In this document: piece after piece, positions 1-9,295 of the stretch
How the letters are laid out: each line of letters opens with the position of its first letter
Numbering within the stretch: position 1 is the stretch's first letter
Source: a bacterium ADurb.Bin157
Lineage (GTDB): Bacteria; Muiribacteriota; Ozemobacteria; Ozemobacterales; Ozemobacteraceae
Length of the DNA: 64,000 bases
Direction: 5' to 3'
Assembly: GCA_002070375.1 (NCBI GenBank)
Contig: MWDD01000006.1
Location: forward strand, 1-64,000
Translations under genes and position numbers: made by a program
The notes under the pieces: model-generated
Databases searched by the model: none
Told to the model about the DNA's origin: nothing
What the model saw: the letters and a program-made list of their open reading frames with translations, nothing else

Positions 1-816
1 GAAGCAGCAGACAGCAAAGGCTTGGAACCTTCAAATTTCAGCCCTTATATACCGTTTTGTTTTCCTGAAAAGATACCTGCGCTAATAAAATTCAAACGTG
101 AAGTTCGCGAATCGATGCGCGCTAATCTTCGTGAGGCAAAAGACAATAAAACAGTAAAGACTTTTAACTATAAAGATCTGAAAGCCACGAAACAAGCCGC
201 GCGAAAACCGGCGTTAATTAGCAAGCTAACTCAAATTACCGGCTCAAAATTTGGTATTTTATATTTTGAAACACCAAAACTTATATCAATTAAAGAGTTT
301 GGTAAAACAAATAAAGATTATAAAAACACATTAAACTTAAAGGCATTTGATTGGGTAAAAGCAGCGACTGACGCAGAATTGAGCAAAGAGATCGTTTTGA
401 TAAAAAGCTTAAGCTATTTCCCATTATTCTTTGATATGCCCGAAGGCGGGAAATTTGGTATAATACGTTATTCACACGATCTATTCATTAAAAGATTAGA
501 GCGCACTTTAATAAGAGACAGTGGATGGCACATTGCAAAGGCTCGTGAAGCCACTTTAATGAAAGGTGTAACAAAAGCGGAATTTAATCCGATTCTTGAA
601 GACAATTTTTTTAACGAAACACTTGCTTTCAGGTATAGATTGTCGATAGAATCGCATATGTATTTTGGTCCGAGAGAAGAAATGAAATTCAGTTATTTGA
701 GGCAAAATAAATTGAAAAGTGTTTTGACGACCTTTGGCAAAACCTTTGCCTCAGTGGTTAAAACGTTAGAAACAAACTCGAGTTCGGCACGAAATGACGA
801 AACGGTAAAAAAATAA
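1..816 (+). CDS. Hypothetical protein, 5' end outside the window
   Basis: The reading frame is open from the first base of the window, so the true start is probably upstream; a TTG at 22 is the first possible start inside it but has no clear ribosome binding site. The visible 271 residues are basic and rich in Lys, Phe and Leu, with no signal peptide, membrane segment or motif I recognise. The C-terminus is a short polar tail. It ends 12 bases before the TPR gene, whose GGAGG site overlaps the gap, so the two are probably co-transcribed. I do not recognise the family and assign no function. Confidence 0.7.
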   Translation, partial: EAADSKGLEPSNFSPYIPFCFPEKIPALIKFKREVRESMRANLREAKDNKTVKTFNYKDLKATKQAARKPALISKLTQITGSKFGILYFETPKLISIKEFGKTNKDYKNTLNLKAFDWVKAATDAELSKEIVLIKSLSYFPLFFDMPEGGKFGIIRYSHDLFIKRLERTLIRDSGWHIAKAREATLMKGVTKAEFNPILEDNFFNETLAFRYRLSIESHMYFGPREEMKFSYLRQNKLKSVLTTFGKTFASVVKTLETNSSSARNDETVKK

Positions 817-828
817 TTTGGAGGCCTT

Positions 829-2967
829 ATGAAGCGCACTTATTTGCAAGATGAAGCTAACACCCACTATAATTTGGGGATAGCCTATTACACAAAAGGG
901 CAGTATGAGCAAGCTATAAACGAATGGGTTCAGTCTTTGACAAAGAATCCGCAAAACAGCGAAGCCCGTTTTAAGCTTGGAGTTGCTTATTATCAGCTCA
1001 ATCGAATTGATGAGGCGCTGAAAGAATGGGAAATAGCGGTTTCGTTAGACCCACAGAACTATGAAGTCTTGCATAACCTGGGAATCGCTTATTATAATAA
1101 AGGCGAAGACACACGAGCCATTGATTTTTGGGAAAAATGCCTTGAACTTAAGCAGCACGACCCCGAAATTTATTTTAAATTGGGAATTGCTTATTACAAT
1201 CTGAGCAAAGAAGACCAAGCCATTTCGCTCTGGGAAAAAGCTTCAAATCTTAATCCCGAGGACTCTGACATTTTTTTCAGACTTGGTGTCGCTTACTACA
1301 ATAAGGGGTTAGACGATAAATCTGTAATAGCCTTTTCGAAGGCCATAGAGCTGAACCCGAAGAACAGTGAAGCGCACAATAATTTGGCAATTGTTTATTA
1401 CAGATTGGAGATGTATCCGCAGGCAATTGAAAGCTGGAAAAAGGCATTAGGACTCAACCCGAGACAGCCGGATATATACAGCAATCTAGGAAACGCATAC
1501 AGCAAACTTAACCAGCATCGAGAAGCAATCGACACCTGGCAAAAGATACTTGAAATTACGCCGGACAATTCAGAAGTGTATTTTAAACTGGGTTCGGCTT
1601 ACGGCAAACTGGATGATTTGGCAAAAGCCATAAATTGCTGGGAAAAATGTATAAGTTTGAATCCAAACGATGTAGAGGCGCACTTTAACCTGGGTGTTGC
1701 ACAGTATAATTCGGGTAATTTTCAAAAGGCAATCGGCTTTTGGAACACAGTCAGAGAAAAACGCAACGAGGACGCCGATATTTGCGAAAAAATTGGGAAT
1801 GCCTACTGTGGCCTGGAAGATTTTAATGAAGCGGCAAGATATTGGAACAAGGCTATTTCTTATGCCGGCAATGACCCGCATCTGCACCACAAATTGGGCA
1901 TAGCTTATTCAAAAATGAATAAAACCCAGGAAGCGATTTTTCAGTGGCAGAAGGCTGTAGAATTAGAGAGCGACCATTTTGAGGCACATTTAAACTTGGG
2001 TATCGCTTACTACAACATGCAAAAATATGACGAAGCGTTGGTTGAGTGGGAAAAAGCAAAGTCATTGAATGCAAGTGACCCTGACATATATTTCAAGCTC
2101 GGGCATGTTTATCGCCAAAAGCGCAAACTCGATGAAGCTATAATTAACTGGAAAAGGACAATTGAGCTTGATCCGAATAACCCGAATACTCATTTTGTTT
2201 TGGGGAATGCGTATGATGAAAAAGGCATGCTTGACGATGCGATTATGTCTTGGCGACGAGTGACAGACTTAGCACCTAACGACGTGGACGCACATAACAA
2301 CCTCGGTATCGCCTATTTCCATAAAAACATGTTTGATCAGGCAATTTCCGAGTGGCTTGACGCGATACGCATAACACCTGAAAACGGGGAACTTTATAAC
2401 AAACTGGGCATTGCTTACATTAAGCTTGAGCAATTTGATAAAGCTGTAGAGTCATGGGAAAAAGCGCTCAAATACAAACCCGAAGATGCGGATATTTTGT
2501 CTAACCTCGCTACAGCTTTCCATAACAGAGAAATGTATGATAAGGCCATTGAAATATGGAAGCGCGTCATCAAGTATAACCCACAGGATTCTGAAGCGCG
2601 CAACAAACTGGGCATTGCTTATTACAACAAAGGGATGTATGATCAGGCTATTGATTTATGGAAAAAGGCAATAGAGCTGAATCCAAAGGATGCGGCTGCC
2701 TATTACAACATCGGAACAGAAGATTTTGAAAAAGGACGCATAAACGAGGCTATTGCTGCTTACATGCGTGTTTTAGAGATTGATCCGAAGTTTGTTCAGG
2801 TTTATTACAATTTAGCGGTTATTTATGCACGCAAACGACAGTTCAGAGACGCGATAGAGTCGGCAAACCGATTCTTGCAGGCAAACCCGACAGGTTCAGA
2901 AGCAGACAATCTCCGAACTTTAGTTGAACAGTGTGAAAAAGAAATTGAGCAGGAAATAGGTCTGTAA
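829..2967 (+). CDS. Protein made almost entirely of 20 TPR repeats
   Basis: The 712-residue product consists of about 20 back-to-back 34-residue tetratricopeptide repeats from about residue 8 to 688, followed by a short acidic tail. Each unit follows the pattern LGIAYYNKG..DQAI..W.KA..LNP. A Trp is kept in helix B of most units, which is unusual for TPRs and suggests a lineage-specific expansion. There is no signal peptide, transmembrane segment or catalytic domain. TPR superhelices bind peptides or proteins, so this is probably a cytoplasmic scaffold; the partner is unknown. The ATG follows a TGGAGG site by five bases. It lies between an unknown gene and the ornithine-cleavage genes, but nothing ties it to that pathway. 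Confidence 0.9.
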   Translation: MKRTYLQDEANTHYNLGIAYYTKGQYEQAINEWVQSLTKNPQNSEARFKLGVAYYQLNRIDEALKEWEIAVSLDPQNYEVLHNLGIAYYNKGEDTRAIDFWEKCLELKQHDPEIYFKLGIAYYNLSKEDQAISLWEKASNLNPEDSDIFFRLGVAYYNKGLDDKSVIAFSKAIELNPKNSEAHNNLAIVYYRLEMYPQAIESWKKALGLNPRQPDIYSNLGNAYSKLNQHREAIDTWQKILEITPDNSEVYFKLGSAYGKLDDLAKAINCWEKCISLNPNDVEAHFNLGVAQYNSGNFQKAIGFWNTVREKRNEDADICEKIGNAYCGLEDFNEAARYWNKAISYAGNDPHLHHKLGIAYSKMNKTQEAIFQWQKAVELESDHFEAHLNLGIAYYNMQKYDEALVEWEKAKSLNASDPDIYFKLGHVYRQKRKLDEAIINWKRTIELDPNNPNTHFVLGNAYDEKGMLDDAIMSWRRVTDLAPNDVDAHNNLGIAYFHKNMFDQAISEWLDAIRITPENGELYNKLGIAYIKLEQFDKAVESWEKALKYKPEDADILSNLATAFHNREMYDKAIEIWKRVIKYNPQDSEARNKLGIAYYNKGMYDQAIDLWKKAIELNPKDAAAYYNIGTEDFEKGRINEAIAAYMRVLEIDPKFVQVYYNLAVIYARKRQFRDAIESANRFLQANPTGSEADNLRTLVEQCEKEIEQEIGL

Positions 2968-2997
2968 AAGATCAAAAATAGGAAAGGCGTATAACTT

Positions 2998-4035
2998 ATG
3001 AAACGTATTCGTGTTGTTATGTGGGGTTTTGGAGCAATGGGCAGCGGAATGGTAAGACTGATGCTTGAAAAAGAAGGTCTTGAAGTTGTCGGTGTTATTG
3101 ATCAGCGTCCTGAACTGGTAGGGAAAGATATTGGCGAACTGCTTAAACTCGGCAAAGACACCGGAATTAAGATAACCGACAAACCGGAAACAATTCTAGA
3201 CAAAAACAAAGTAGATATTTGTCTTCAGGCAATTCATTCGTTTACAAAAAAGGTTTTTGGCAGCTTAAAAACCATTATTGAAAGCGGAATAAACGTTATT
3301 TCTATCGCCGAAGAAATGTCTTGCCCCGGAGCGCAAGAGCCCGAACTGGCAAAGCAAATCGATGAATTGGCACGCAAACATAGCGTAACAGTTCTTGGAA
3401 CAGGCATTAACCCAGGTTTTGTTCTTGATCAAATGGTTATCAATTTAACCGGGGCTTGCTTGAATGTCAAACACATCGAAGCCAGCCGAATTAACGATTT
3501 ATCACCATTTGGCAAAACCGTAATGGAAACTCAGGGCGTTGGAACCACCCCGGAAGTTTTTGCCGCAGGCATTAAAGATGGCTCTATCGTCGGTCACATC
3601 GGCTTTCCCGAATCAATAACCATGATTTCGGATGCCATAGGTCTTAATGTAGACAAAATTGAACAAACCCGCGAACCTATAATAAGCAACACTCACCGCG
3701 AAACCGGTTGCGTAAAAGTTGAACCGGGCATGGTCGCAGGTTGCCGCCATATTGCAATCGGCTACAGCAAGGGCGTTGAAGTCATTAAACTTATTCACCC
3801 TCAGCAGATACACCCACAAACGGAAAATGTTGATACAGGCGATTACATAAAAATTACCGGCGATCCCAACATCAGTTTAGCCATCAAACCCGAAATTCCG
3901 GGCGGAAAAGGCACAATGGCGGCCGCAGTTAACATGATTCCTTTAGTTGTGAAAGCTTCTTGCGGACTTAAACGCATGTCAGACATGCCTATTCCCGCTT
4001 GCCTTATGGGCGAAAGCGCCTACAACAGAGGCTGA
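2998..4035 (+). CDS. ord: 2,4-diaminopentanoate dehydrogenase (Ord)
   Basis: 345 residues. An N-terminal Rossmann fold with GFGAMGSGM at residues 10-18 binds NAD(P), followed by a dihydrodipicolinate-reductase-like C-terminal domain. In the oxidative ornithine pathway Ord oxidatively deaminates 2,4-diaminopentanoate to 2-amino-4-oxopentanoate and ammonia. Length and motif fit the family, and the assignment is greatly strengthened by ortA and ortB directly downstream: the stop is two bases before the ortA ATG, the order known from amino-acid-fermenting clostridia. A purine-rich GGAAAGG site lies ten bases before the ATG. The earlier genes, ornithine racemase and aminomutase, are absent from this locus. 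Confidence 0.88.
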   Translation: MKRIRVVMWGFGAMGSGMVRLMLEKEGLEVVGVIDQRPELVGKDIGELLKLGKDTGIKITDKPETILDKNKVDICLQAIHSFTKKVFGSLKTIIESGINVISIAEEMSCPGAQEPELAKQIDELARKHSVTVLGTGINPGFVLDQMVINLTGACLNVKHIEASRINDLSPFGKTVMETQGVGTTPEVFAAGIKDGSIVGHIGFPESITMISDAIGLNVDKIEQTREPIISNTHRETGCVKVEPGMVAGCRHIAIGYSKGVEVIKLIHPQQIHPQTENVDTGDYIKITGDPNISLAIKPEIPGGKGTMAAAVNMIPLVVKASCGLKRMSDMPIPACLMGESAYNRG

Positions 4036-4037
4036 CA

Positions 4038-4325
4038 ATGAATACAATTAAATCCGGAACATGGGTTGAAATCGAAAAAACGCTTCTCACTACCGAACAG
4101 CGTGCACCGCAAGTTCCCGATGACACCAAAAAGACTCCGTATTTGATGCGAGTAGCCGGGTTTCTTGTTTCAGACTCTCAATTGAACGATGAAGTCGAAG
4201 TTAAAACCTTATCTGGGCGCCTTATAAAAGGCACTCTCAAGGTAGTCAAACCTCATTACGAACACAGTTTCGGCGATACTGTCGAAGAATTGCTCGATAT
4301 AGGTTTGGTAGGGAGCAAGATATGA
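4038..4325 (+). CDS. ortA: 2-amino-4-oxopentanoate thiolase, alpha subunit (OrtA)
   Basis: A 95-residue small subunit with the family pattern GTWVEIE near the N-terminus and ERAPQVPDDTKKTPYLMR at about residues 20-37. With OrtB it cleaves 2-amino-4-oxopentanoate with CoA to give alanine and acetyl-CoA. An upstream in-frame ATG at 3999 would overlap ord; the ATG at 4038 is preferred because it gives the normal subunit length and sits two bases after the ord stop. Its stop overlaps the ortB start in an ATGA, so subunit translation is probably coupled. Confidence 0.88.
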   Translation: MNTIKSGTWVEIEKTLLTTEQRAPQVPDDTKKTPYLMRVAGFLVSDSQLNDEVEVKTLSGRLIKGTLKVVKPHYEHSFGDTVEELLDIGLVGSKI

Positions 4326-5725
4326 GCAGAGACATTTCTTATCAAGCTGTAATGGCTCGCAAAAATGAAATAATGAAAGCCTCTATGGGCATTGATTACG
4401 ACGTTTATAAAACGGGCAAACTGGCTTTTGATTATGAGCGCATGATGGACGACTGTGGTTTTACGACCGAAGATATCGTTAAAATTCAAAGCAGCACTAA
4501 AGTTGGCAACACGCCAATGTTTGAATTACACAACCTGACAGAAGCCGTCAGAAAAATTTCGGCACCGGGCAAAGGAGCCAGAATTTTTGTTAAAGACGAG
4601 GCAGCAAACGCTTCAGGCAGCTTTAAGGCAAGACGCGCTTCTGTTTCGGCATATGTGGCTCAACAAAAAGGCTATAAAGGAATGATAGCCGCCACTTCGG
4701 GTAATTACGGGGCCGCTGTTGCCTCTCAGGCTGCTCAGCGCGGATTAAAATGCATAATAATCCAAGAAGTTTATGACTCTAAGGGCATCGGACAACCTGA
4801 AATAGTAGAAAAAGGCAGAAAATGCGAAGCTTTTGGGGCAGAAGTCATCAAGATGAGCGTCGGCCCCGAGTTGTTCTACTATAATCTGCTTACACTAGAA
4901 GAAACCGGCTACTTCAACGCCTCGCTTTACACTCCGTTTGGCATAAAAGGCGTAGAAACCCTCGGCCACGAAGTTGCACAGCAAATAAGAGCTATGACCG
5001 GCAAAGATCCCGATGCGGTAATTGTTACGCACGCCGGCGGGGGTAATCTGACAGGTACAGCACGAGGCTTACTGCAAGCAGGCTGCAAAGCTCAAGTTGT
5101 TGCTTGTTCGGTAGACCTTTCGGGTTTGCACATGGCATCTGACAATGATTTCAACAGAAAGTCATTCACCACCGGACACACCGGTTTTGGTGTTCCTTTC
5201 GCCACCTGGCCTGATCGCGCCGATGTGCCCAGAAATGCTGCCAGAAGCCTCAGATACATGGACGACTACATGCTTGTTTCCCAAGGTGAAGTCTTTTATG
5301 TAACAGAATTGCTTTCTAAGCTTGAAGGCATGGAAAGAGGTCCCGCAGGCAACACAAGCCTTACCGGTGCCGTGGCACTGGCTCGTGAGCTGAATCAAGA
5401 CCAAATAATAGTAGTTCAAGAAACTGAGTATACCGGGGCGGGAAAACATCATAACTCGCAACTGTCTTTCGCAAGAAAAATGGGCATCGAAGTTCGCAGA
5501 GGCGACCCTAAAGACTCTGTAAACGGCAAAAGCATCATAATTCCCGAAAATCTCGGCCAAGTAATGGGCCACAGACAAGACATGGACAAACTCAGAATGT
5601 CGTATCTGAAAAATGCCGCAAAGCAATGTGACCCCTCTGAATGGTCACAGGTCGACAAAGAGTTCGCCGCCGCCGATGTCAAAAAGGACATCAAATGGCT
5701 GGAAAACGCTTTGAAAACATTGTGA
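4322..5725 (+). CDS. ortB: 2-amino-4-oxopentanoate thiolase, PLP-dependent beta subunit (OrtB)
   Basis: 467 residues of the fold-type II PLP family, resembling threonine synthase. The probable Schiff-base lysine is Lys102 in SGSFKARR, and a glycine-rich phosphate-binding loop is seen in THAGGGNLTG at about residue 240. OrtB supplies the catalytic PLP site of the OrtAB thiolase that releases alanine and acetyl-CoA from 2-amino-4-oxopentanoate. The start overlaps the ortA stop by four bases. The next gene begins nine bases later but encodes an unrelated membrane glycosyltransferase, so the pathway genes end here. Confidence 0.88.
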   Translation: MSRDISYQAVMARKNEIMKASMGIDYDVYKTGKLAFDYERMMDDCGFTTEDIVKIQSSTKVGNTPMFELHNLTEAVRKISAPGKGARIFVKDEAANASGSFKARRASVSAYVAQQKGYKGMIAATSGNYGAAVASQAAQRGLKCIIIQEVYDSKGIGQPEIVEKGRKCEAFGAEVIKMSVGPELFYYNLLTLEETGYFNASLYTPFGIKGVETLGHEVAQQIRAMTGKDPDAVIVTHAGGGNLTGTARGLLQAGCKAQVVACSVDLSGLHMASDNDFNRKSFTTGHTGFGVPFATWPDRADVPRNAARSLRYMDDYMLVSQGEVFYVTELLSKLEGMERGPAGNTSLTGAVALARELNQDQIIVVQETEYTGAGKHHNSQLSFARKMGIEVRRGDPKDSVNGKSIIIPENLGQVMGHRQDMDKLRMSYLKNAAKQCDPSEWSQVDKEFAAADVKKDIKWLENALKTL

Positions 5726-5734
5726 TTATTTAAA

Positions 5735-7261
5735 ATGACAAAAACGCACCTTACCTTAAAAACATGTATTATTTTTCTGGTCTGCTTGTGCGTTTTTGTT
5801 TTTTTTAAAAATGCTTGGGTCTGTGACGATTCTTACATAAACTTCAGGTCAATAGAGCAGCTCTACGAAGGCAACGGTCCTATCTGGAACCCGCACGAAA
5901 GAGTTCAGGTTTACACTTCGGTGCTTTGGTATTGGTTAATGGCGGGAATCCGTTATTTCAGCTCTGATTATTTTTCAAATGTTATTTGCGTCTCGTTTGT
6001 TTTATTTGCGATTCTGCTTTTTTCCGTCCTCAATCATTTTAAGTTTTCCGTTGCCTCGGCCTTCTTTTTATTGGCTCTGTTAGGCTCAAACTCATTTTTC
6101 GACTACACCACATCAGGGCTTGAAAACATTTTGGGATACATTTTAGTTTTACCCGTCTGCTTTTACGCTTTCAACAAAAACCAAAAATTTCGCCCCTTTC
6201 TTTTCGGTGCTTTTGCCCTTGCCCCCCTATTCCGCCATGACTTTATAACATTGCTCGCTATTCCCGCCTTAACAATTGTCTTTACTGACAAAAATTTGAA
6301 ACTTAAACACAAATTTGTCCAAATTATTCTTTTGTTGACTCCGCTCGCTCTATGGACCGCTTTTTCTTTTATTTATTATGGCACTCCCGTCCCAAACACT
6401 GCCATAGCTAAACTTTCCACAGGTATTCCTCAAACAGATTTGCTGCTTAGCGGCTTAAAATATTACGCAGGCACTTTCCGCCGCGACCCTCTTTCCGCCA
6501 TACTCCTAATCAGCGGCATTATCGTCGCCCTAAAATCCGGCAATATTTTTCTAAAATCAATTGGTGCCGGAATCATAACAAATCTGCTTTATATAATTTA
6601 TATAGGCGGCGACTTTATGAGCGGGCGCTTCATTTCTTATGCTGTTTTAATATCGGCTCTGATCATTGCGAACAGCGACTTGCCAAATCGTTGTCTCACC
6701 CTTCTTAAAGATAAAAAAAATTTCGCCATAACTATTTATTTCATTTATCTTCTTATGTTTTATCATACGCCGCTCAATACTTGGTCGGGCCTCGAAGATT
6801 ATTCAGATATTTATGGAATAAGCGATGAGCGGGCCTACTACTTTAGCGCAACCTCGCTTTTTGCATACGCTGCCATCCCCTCAGACAAACTGTTTCCTGA
6901 TTTCGAGTGGGCACATATTGGTCACAAAATGCGAAACTCAGGCGAAAAAATTTGGACCCAGAATCTCATAGGTTTTTGCGGCTATTGGGCAGGCACAAAA
7001 CCGATTATTATCGACACTTTCGCCTTATCCGACCCTTTTTTGGCAAGAAACCCCGTCTCCAAATCAATTCCATGGAGAATCGGGCATTTTACAAGAGATG
7101 TCCCCATAGAATACTACCAAAGTCTCAATATAGGCGAAAATCTCTTTAATGACACCAAACAAGCAGAATTATACGACCTTGTCGTTAAAGCCACCCAAGA
7201 TAAAGATTTATTCTCAACTGAAAGATTAAAAGCTTTGCTGAAGCTTAACTTCAACCTATGA
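5735..7261 (+). CDS. Polytopic membrane glycosyltransferase of the GT-C type
   Basis: 508 residues with about ten hydrophobic segments. After the first segment comes DDSYINFRS at about residues 31-39, then WNPHERVQVYTSVLW at about 52-66. This is the acidic first external loop and the NP.ER...YT.. LW pattern of GT-C enzymes related to AftB and ArnT-like mannosyl- or arabinosyltransferases, which use polyprenyl-phosphate sugars outside the membrane. Donor and acceptor cannot be read from sequence. The stop overlaps the next start in an ATGA, linking it to the nonulosonic-acid-type genes downstream. No strong ribosome binding site is visible before the ATG, so it may depend on read-through from ortB. 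Confidence 0.7.
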   Translation: MTKTHLTLKTCIIFLVCLCVFVFFKNAWVCDDSYINFRSIEQLYEGNGPIWNPHERVQVYTSVLWYWLMAGIRYFSSDYFSNVICVSFVLFAILLFSVLNHFKFSVASAFFLLALLGSNSFFDYTTSGLENILGYILVLPVCFYAFNKNQKFRPFLFGAFALAPLFRHDFITLLAIPALTIVFTDKNLKLKHKFVQIILLLTPLALWTAFSFIYYGTPVPNTAIAKLSTGIPQTDLLLSGLKYYAGTFRRDPLSAILLISGIIVALKSGNIFLKSIGAGIITNLLYIIYIGGDFMSGRFISYAVLISALIIANSDLPNRCLTLLKDKKNFAITIYFIYLLMFYHTPLNTWSGLEDYSDIYGISDERAYYFSATSLFAYAAIPSDKLFPDFEWAHIGHKMRNSGEKIWTQNLIGFCGYWAGTKPIIIDTFALSDPFLARNPVSKSIPWRIGHFTRDVPIEYYQSLNIGENLFNDTKQAELYDLVVKATQDKDLFSTERLKALLKLNFNL

Positions 7262-8301
7262 ATAACGAAACAAACAAGATATTTGTCTCACCCGACACAA
7301 ATATTGTCGAAACACTTAAAGTCATAGACGAGTCGGCAATAGAAATAGCACTTGTGGTCGATGAAGACAAAAAATTACTCGGAACCGTAACCGACGGTGA
7401 TATAAGGCGTGGCCTCATCAAAGGCGCAGCTTTAAGCAGTCCCATTTACGACCTGATGAACAAGTTTCCCATAACTGCAAGAACGAACGCTACTAACGAT
7501 GAATTGCTTTTTATCATGCTAAACAAGTCAATAAAGCACTTGCCCATCGTAGATAAAGATAATCGCCCCATTCGTCTCGTGCAGATGAAAGACCTGATTA
7601 AGCAAGCGAAAAAACCTAATGTTGCCGTTATTATGGCGGGCGGGCGGGGGTCAAGATTAGGGGAATTAACGAAGAATCTCCCCAAACCAATGTTGCCGGT
7701 CGGCGGCAAGCCTATTATTGCAAATATTGCAGAGCAACTTTGCAAACACGGATTTGTAAAGATATATATTTCTGTAAATTACAAAGCTGACATTATAGTG
7801 GAATACTTTAAAAATAATCCCGTTCAAAACGCCGACATTAGTTTTTTGCACGAAAACAAAATGTTGGGAACAGCGGGCAGCATAGCAATGCTCCCAAACA
7901 GTATGACAGAACCTTTTATCGTTGTTAACGGCGATATTTTATCGGCGATAAATTACGAGAATTTATTAGATTTTCATATAAGAAACAAAAGCGGAATAAC
8001 AGTTTGTGCACGCGAATTTTCGTTTCAAATACCTTATGGGGTTTTAAAAATTAACGGAAGTAAACTGACTGCGATAGAAGAAAAGCCTTTTCACTCTATT
8101 TTCATAAATGCAGGGGTTTATGTGATGAACCCCGAAATAATTAAACTGATTAAACCCGAAGAACCCCTTGACATGCCAAATCTGATAAAAGAAGCAGCGG
8201 ATGCTAAGTTGGACGTTTCGTGCTTCCCTTTATCCGACTTTTGGCTCGACATAGGCACCCCTGCCGACTATTCTAAAACAAAGCAGAACACAAATGAATA
8301 A
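7258..8301 (+). CDS. CBS-domain sugar-1-phosphate nucleotidyltransferase (PtmE-like)
   Basis: 347 residues. Two CBS domains occupy about residues 5-115 and a nucleotidyltransferase domain follows, with the signature MAGGRGSRLGELTKNLPKPM starting at about residue 126. The same CBS plus nucleotidyltransferase layout occurs in PtmE, the glucosamine-1-phosphate guanylyltransferase of the Campylobacter legionaminic-acid pathway, and in related mannose-1-phosphate guanylyltransferases. The LegB-like and NeuB-like genes that follow favour a PtmE-type role, making a GDP-amino-sugar precursor; substrate is inferred from context only. It overlaps both neighbours (ATGA upstream, eight bases downstream), so this is one tightly packed operon. 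Confidence 0.78.
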   Translation: MNNETNKIFVSPDTNIVETLKVIDESAIEIALVVDEDKKLLGTVTDGDIRRGLIKGAALSSPIYDLMNKFPITARTNATNDELLFIMLNKSIKHLPIVDKDNRPIRLVQMKDLIKQAKKPNVAVIMAGGRGSRLGELTKNLPKPMLPVGGKPIIANIAEQLCKHGFVKIYISVNYKADIIVEYFKNNPVQNADISFLHENKMLGTAGSIAMLPNSMTEPFIVVNGDILSAINYENLLDFHIRNKSGITVCAREFSFQIPYGVLKINGSKLTAIEEKPFHSIFINAGVYVMNPEIIKLIKPEEPLDMPNLIKEAADAKLDVSCFPLSDFWLDIGTPADYSKTKQNTNE

Positions 8302-9286
8302 TTTTTTCAAAAACAAAAAAGTCGTGGTAACCGGTGCCGGCGGCTTTATCGGCAGCCACTTAACAGAAAGACTCTTAGAATTAGGTGCCCACGTCACTGC
8401 TTTTGTTCATTATAATTGTCGTTCTTTTAATGGCTGGCTCGAAGAAAAAGCAATATATCACGATAATCTTGCTATCGTAAGCGGAGACATTCGAGACCCT
8501 TTCCAAATAAACGAATTATTAGACGAGGCAGATACGGTTTTTCACTTGGCTGCACTAATCGGCATACCCTTTTCTTACAAAGCTGTGCAAAGCTACTTAG
8601 AAACCAACTTAAACGGCACGTTAAACATTCTCGAGGCCGCTAAAAGCCGAAAATTGAGAAGAGTAATAGTTACCTCGACCAGCGAAGTCTATGGAACGGC
8701 AATAAAAACGCCGATGAGCGAGAAACACCCTTTGCAAGCGCAATCGCCCTACTCTGCATCAAAAATTGCCGCCGATATGCTTGCATACTCTTATGCCTGC
8801 GCGTTTGAAACGCCTGTTACCATTGTTCGGCCATTTAATACATTTGGGCCAAGGCAGTCTGCCAGAGCCGTCATACCCACCATTATCCAGCAAGCGCTTT
8901 CTTGCAAAACCATAAAATTAGGCGATTTAAAACCGATCAGAGACTTTAACTTTGTCAGCGATACGGTCGAAGGCTTTATTAAAGCCGCGCAAAATGGTAT
9001 TACGGGAGAAACATATAACTTAGCGACCGGCAAAGGCGTGAGAATAGGCGAAATTCTCGAAACCGTTGCAAGAATATTAAAAATTGACTTCTCACCTGAA
9101 TTCGAAGAAATCAGAAAGCGCCCGCCCTCATCAGAAGTGATGTGCTTAATCGGAGACGCATCAAAAGCCGCCAAAGAACTCGATTGGCAACCAAAAGTCA
9201 AATTTGAAGAAGGCATCAAGAAAACCATTGAGTGGTTTGAAAATTTACCTAAGCAATCATCTAAAAATTATCAATTCAAAGTCTGA
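8294..9286 (+). CDS. NAD-dependent nucleotide-sugar 4,6-dehydratase/epimerase (LegB-like)
   Basis: 330-residue extended short-chain dehydrogenase. NAD-binding GAGGFIG is at residues 14-20, Ser130-Glu131 lies in the TSTSEVYG motif, and the catalytic YxxxK is Tyr153-Lys157. The sequence most resembles LegB-type enzymes that convert GDP- or UDP-GlcNAc to the 4-keto-6-deoxy sugar in legionaminic-acid synthesis. The neighbours, a PtmE-like transferase and a NeuB-type synthase, support this. A plain epimerase role cannot be excluded. The following gene starts nine bases later with GAGGA as its ribosome binding site. Confidence 0.75.
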   Translation: MNNFFKNKKVVVTGAGGFIGSHLTERLLELGAHVTAFVHYNCRSFNGWLEEKAIYHDNLAIVSGDIRDPFQINELLDEADTVFHLAALIGIPFSYKAVQSYLETNLNGTLNILEAAKSRKLRRVIVTSTSEVYGTAIKTPMSEKHPLQAQSPYSASKIAADMLAYSYACAFETPVTIVRPFNTFGPRQSARAVIPTIIQQALSCKTIKLGDLKPIRDFNFVSDTVEGFIKAAQNGITGETYNLATGKGVRIGEILETVARILKIDFSPEFEEIRKRPPSSEVMCLIGDASKAAKELDWQPKVKFEEGIKKTIEWFENLPKQSSKNYQFKV

Positions 9287-9295
9287 GGAATTAAC

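Noticed and set aside
1570-2674. Several open frames inside the TPR gene on both strands
   Set aside because: They follow the 34-codon repeat of the TPR gene and have no ribosome binding sites or domains; they are shadows of a repetitive coding sequence.
5162-5694. Long opposite-strand frames within ortB
   Set aside because: ortB is a confidently identified enzyme across this stretch, and the opposite frames lack starts with ribosome binding sites.
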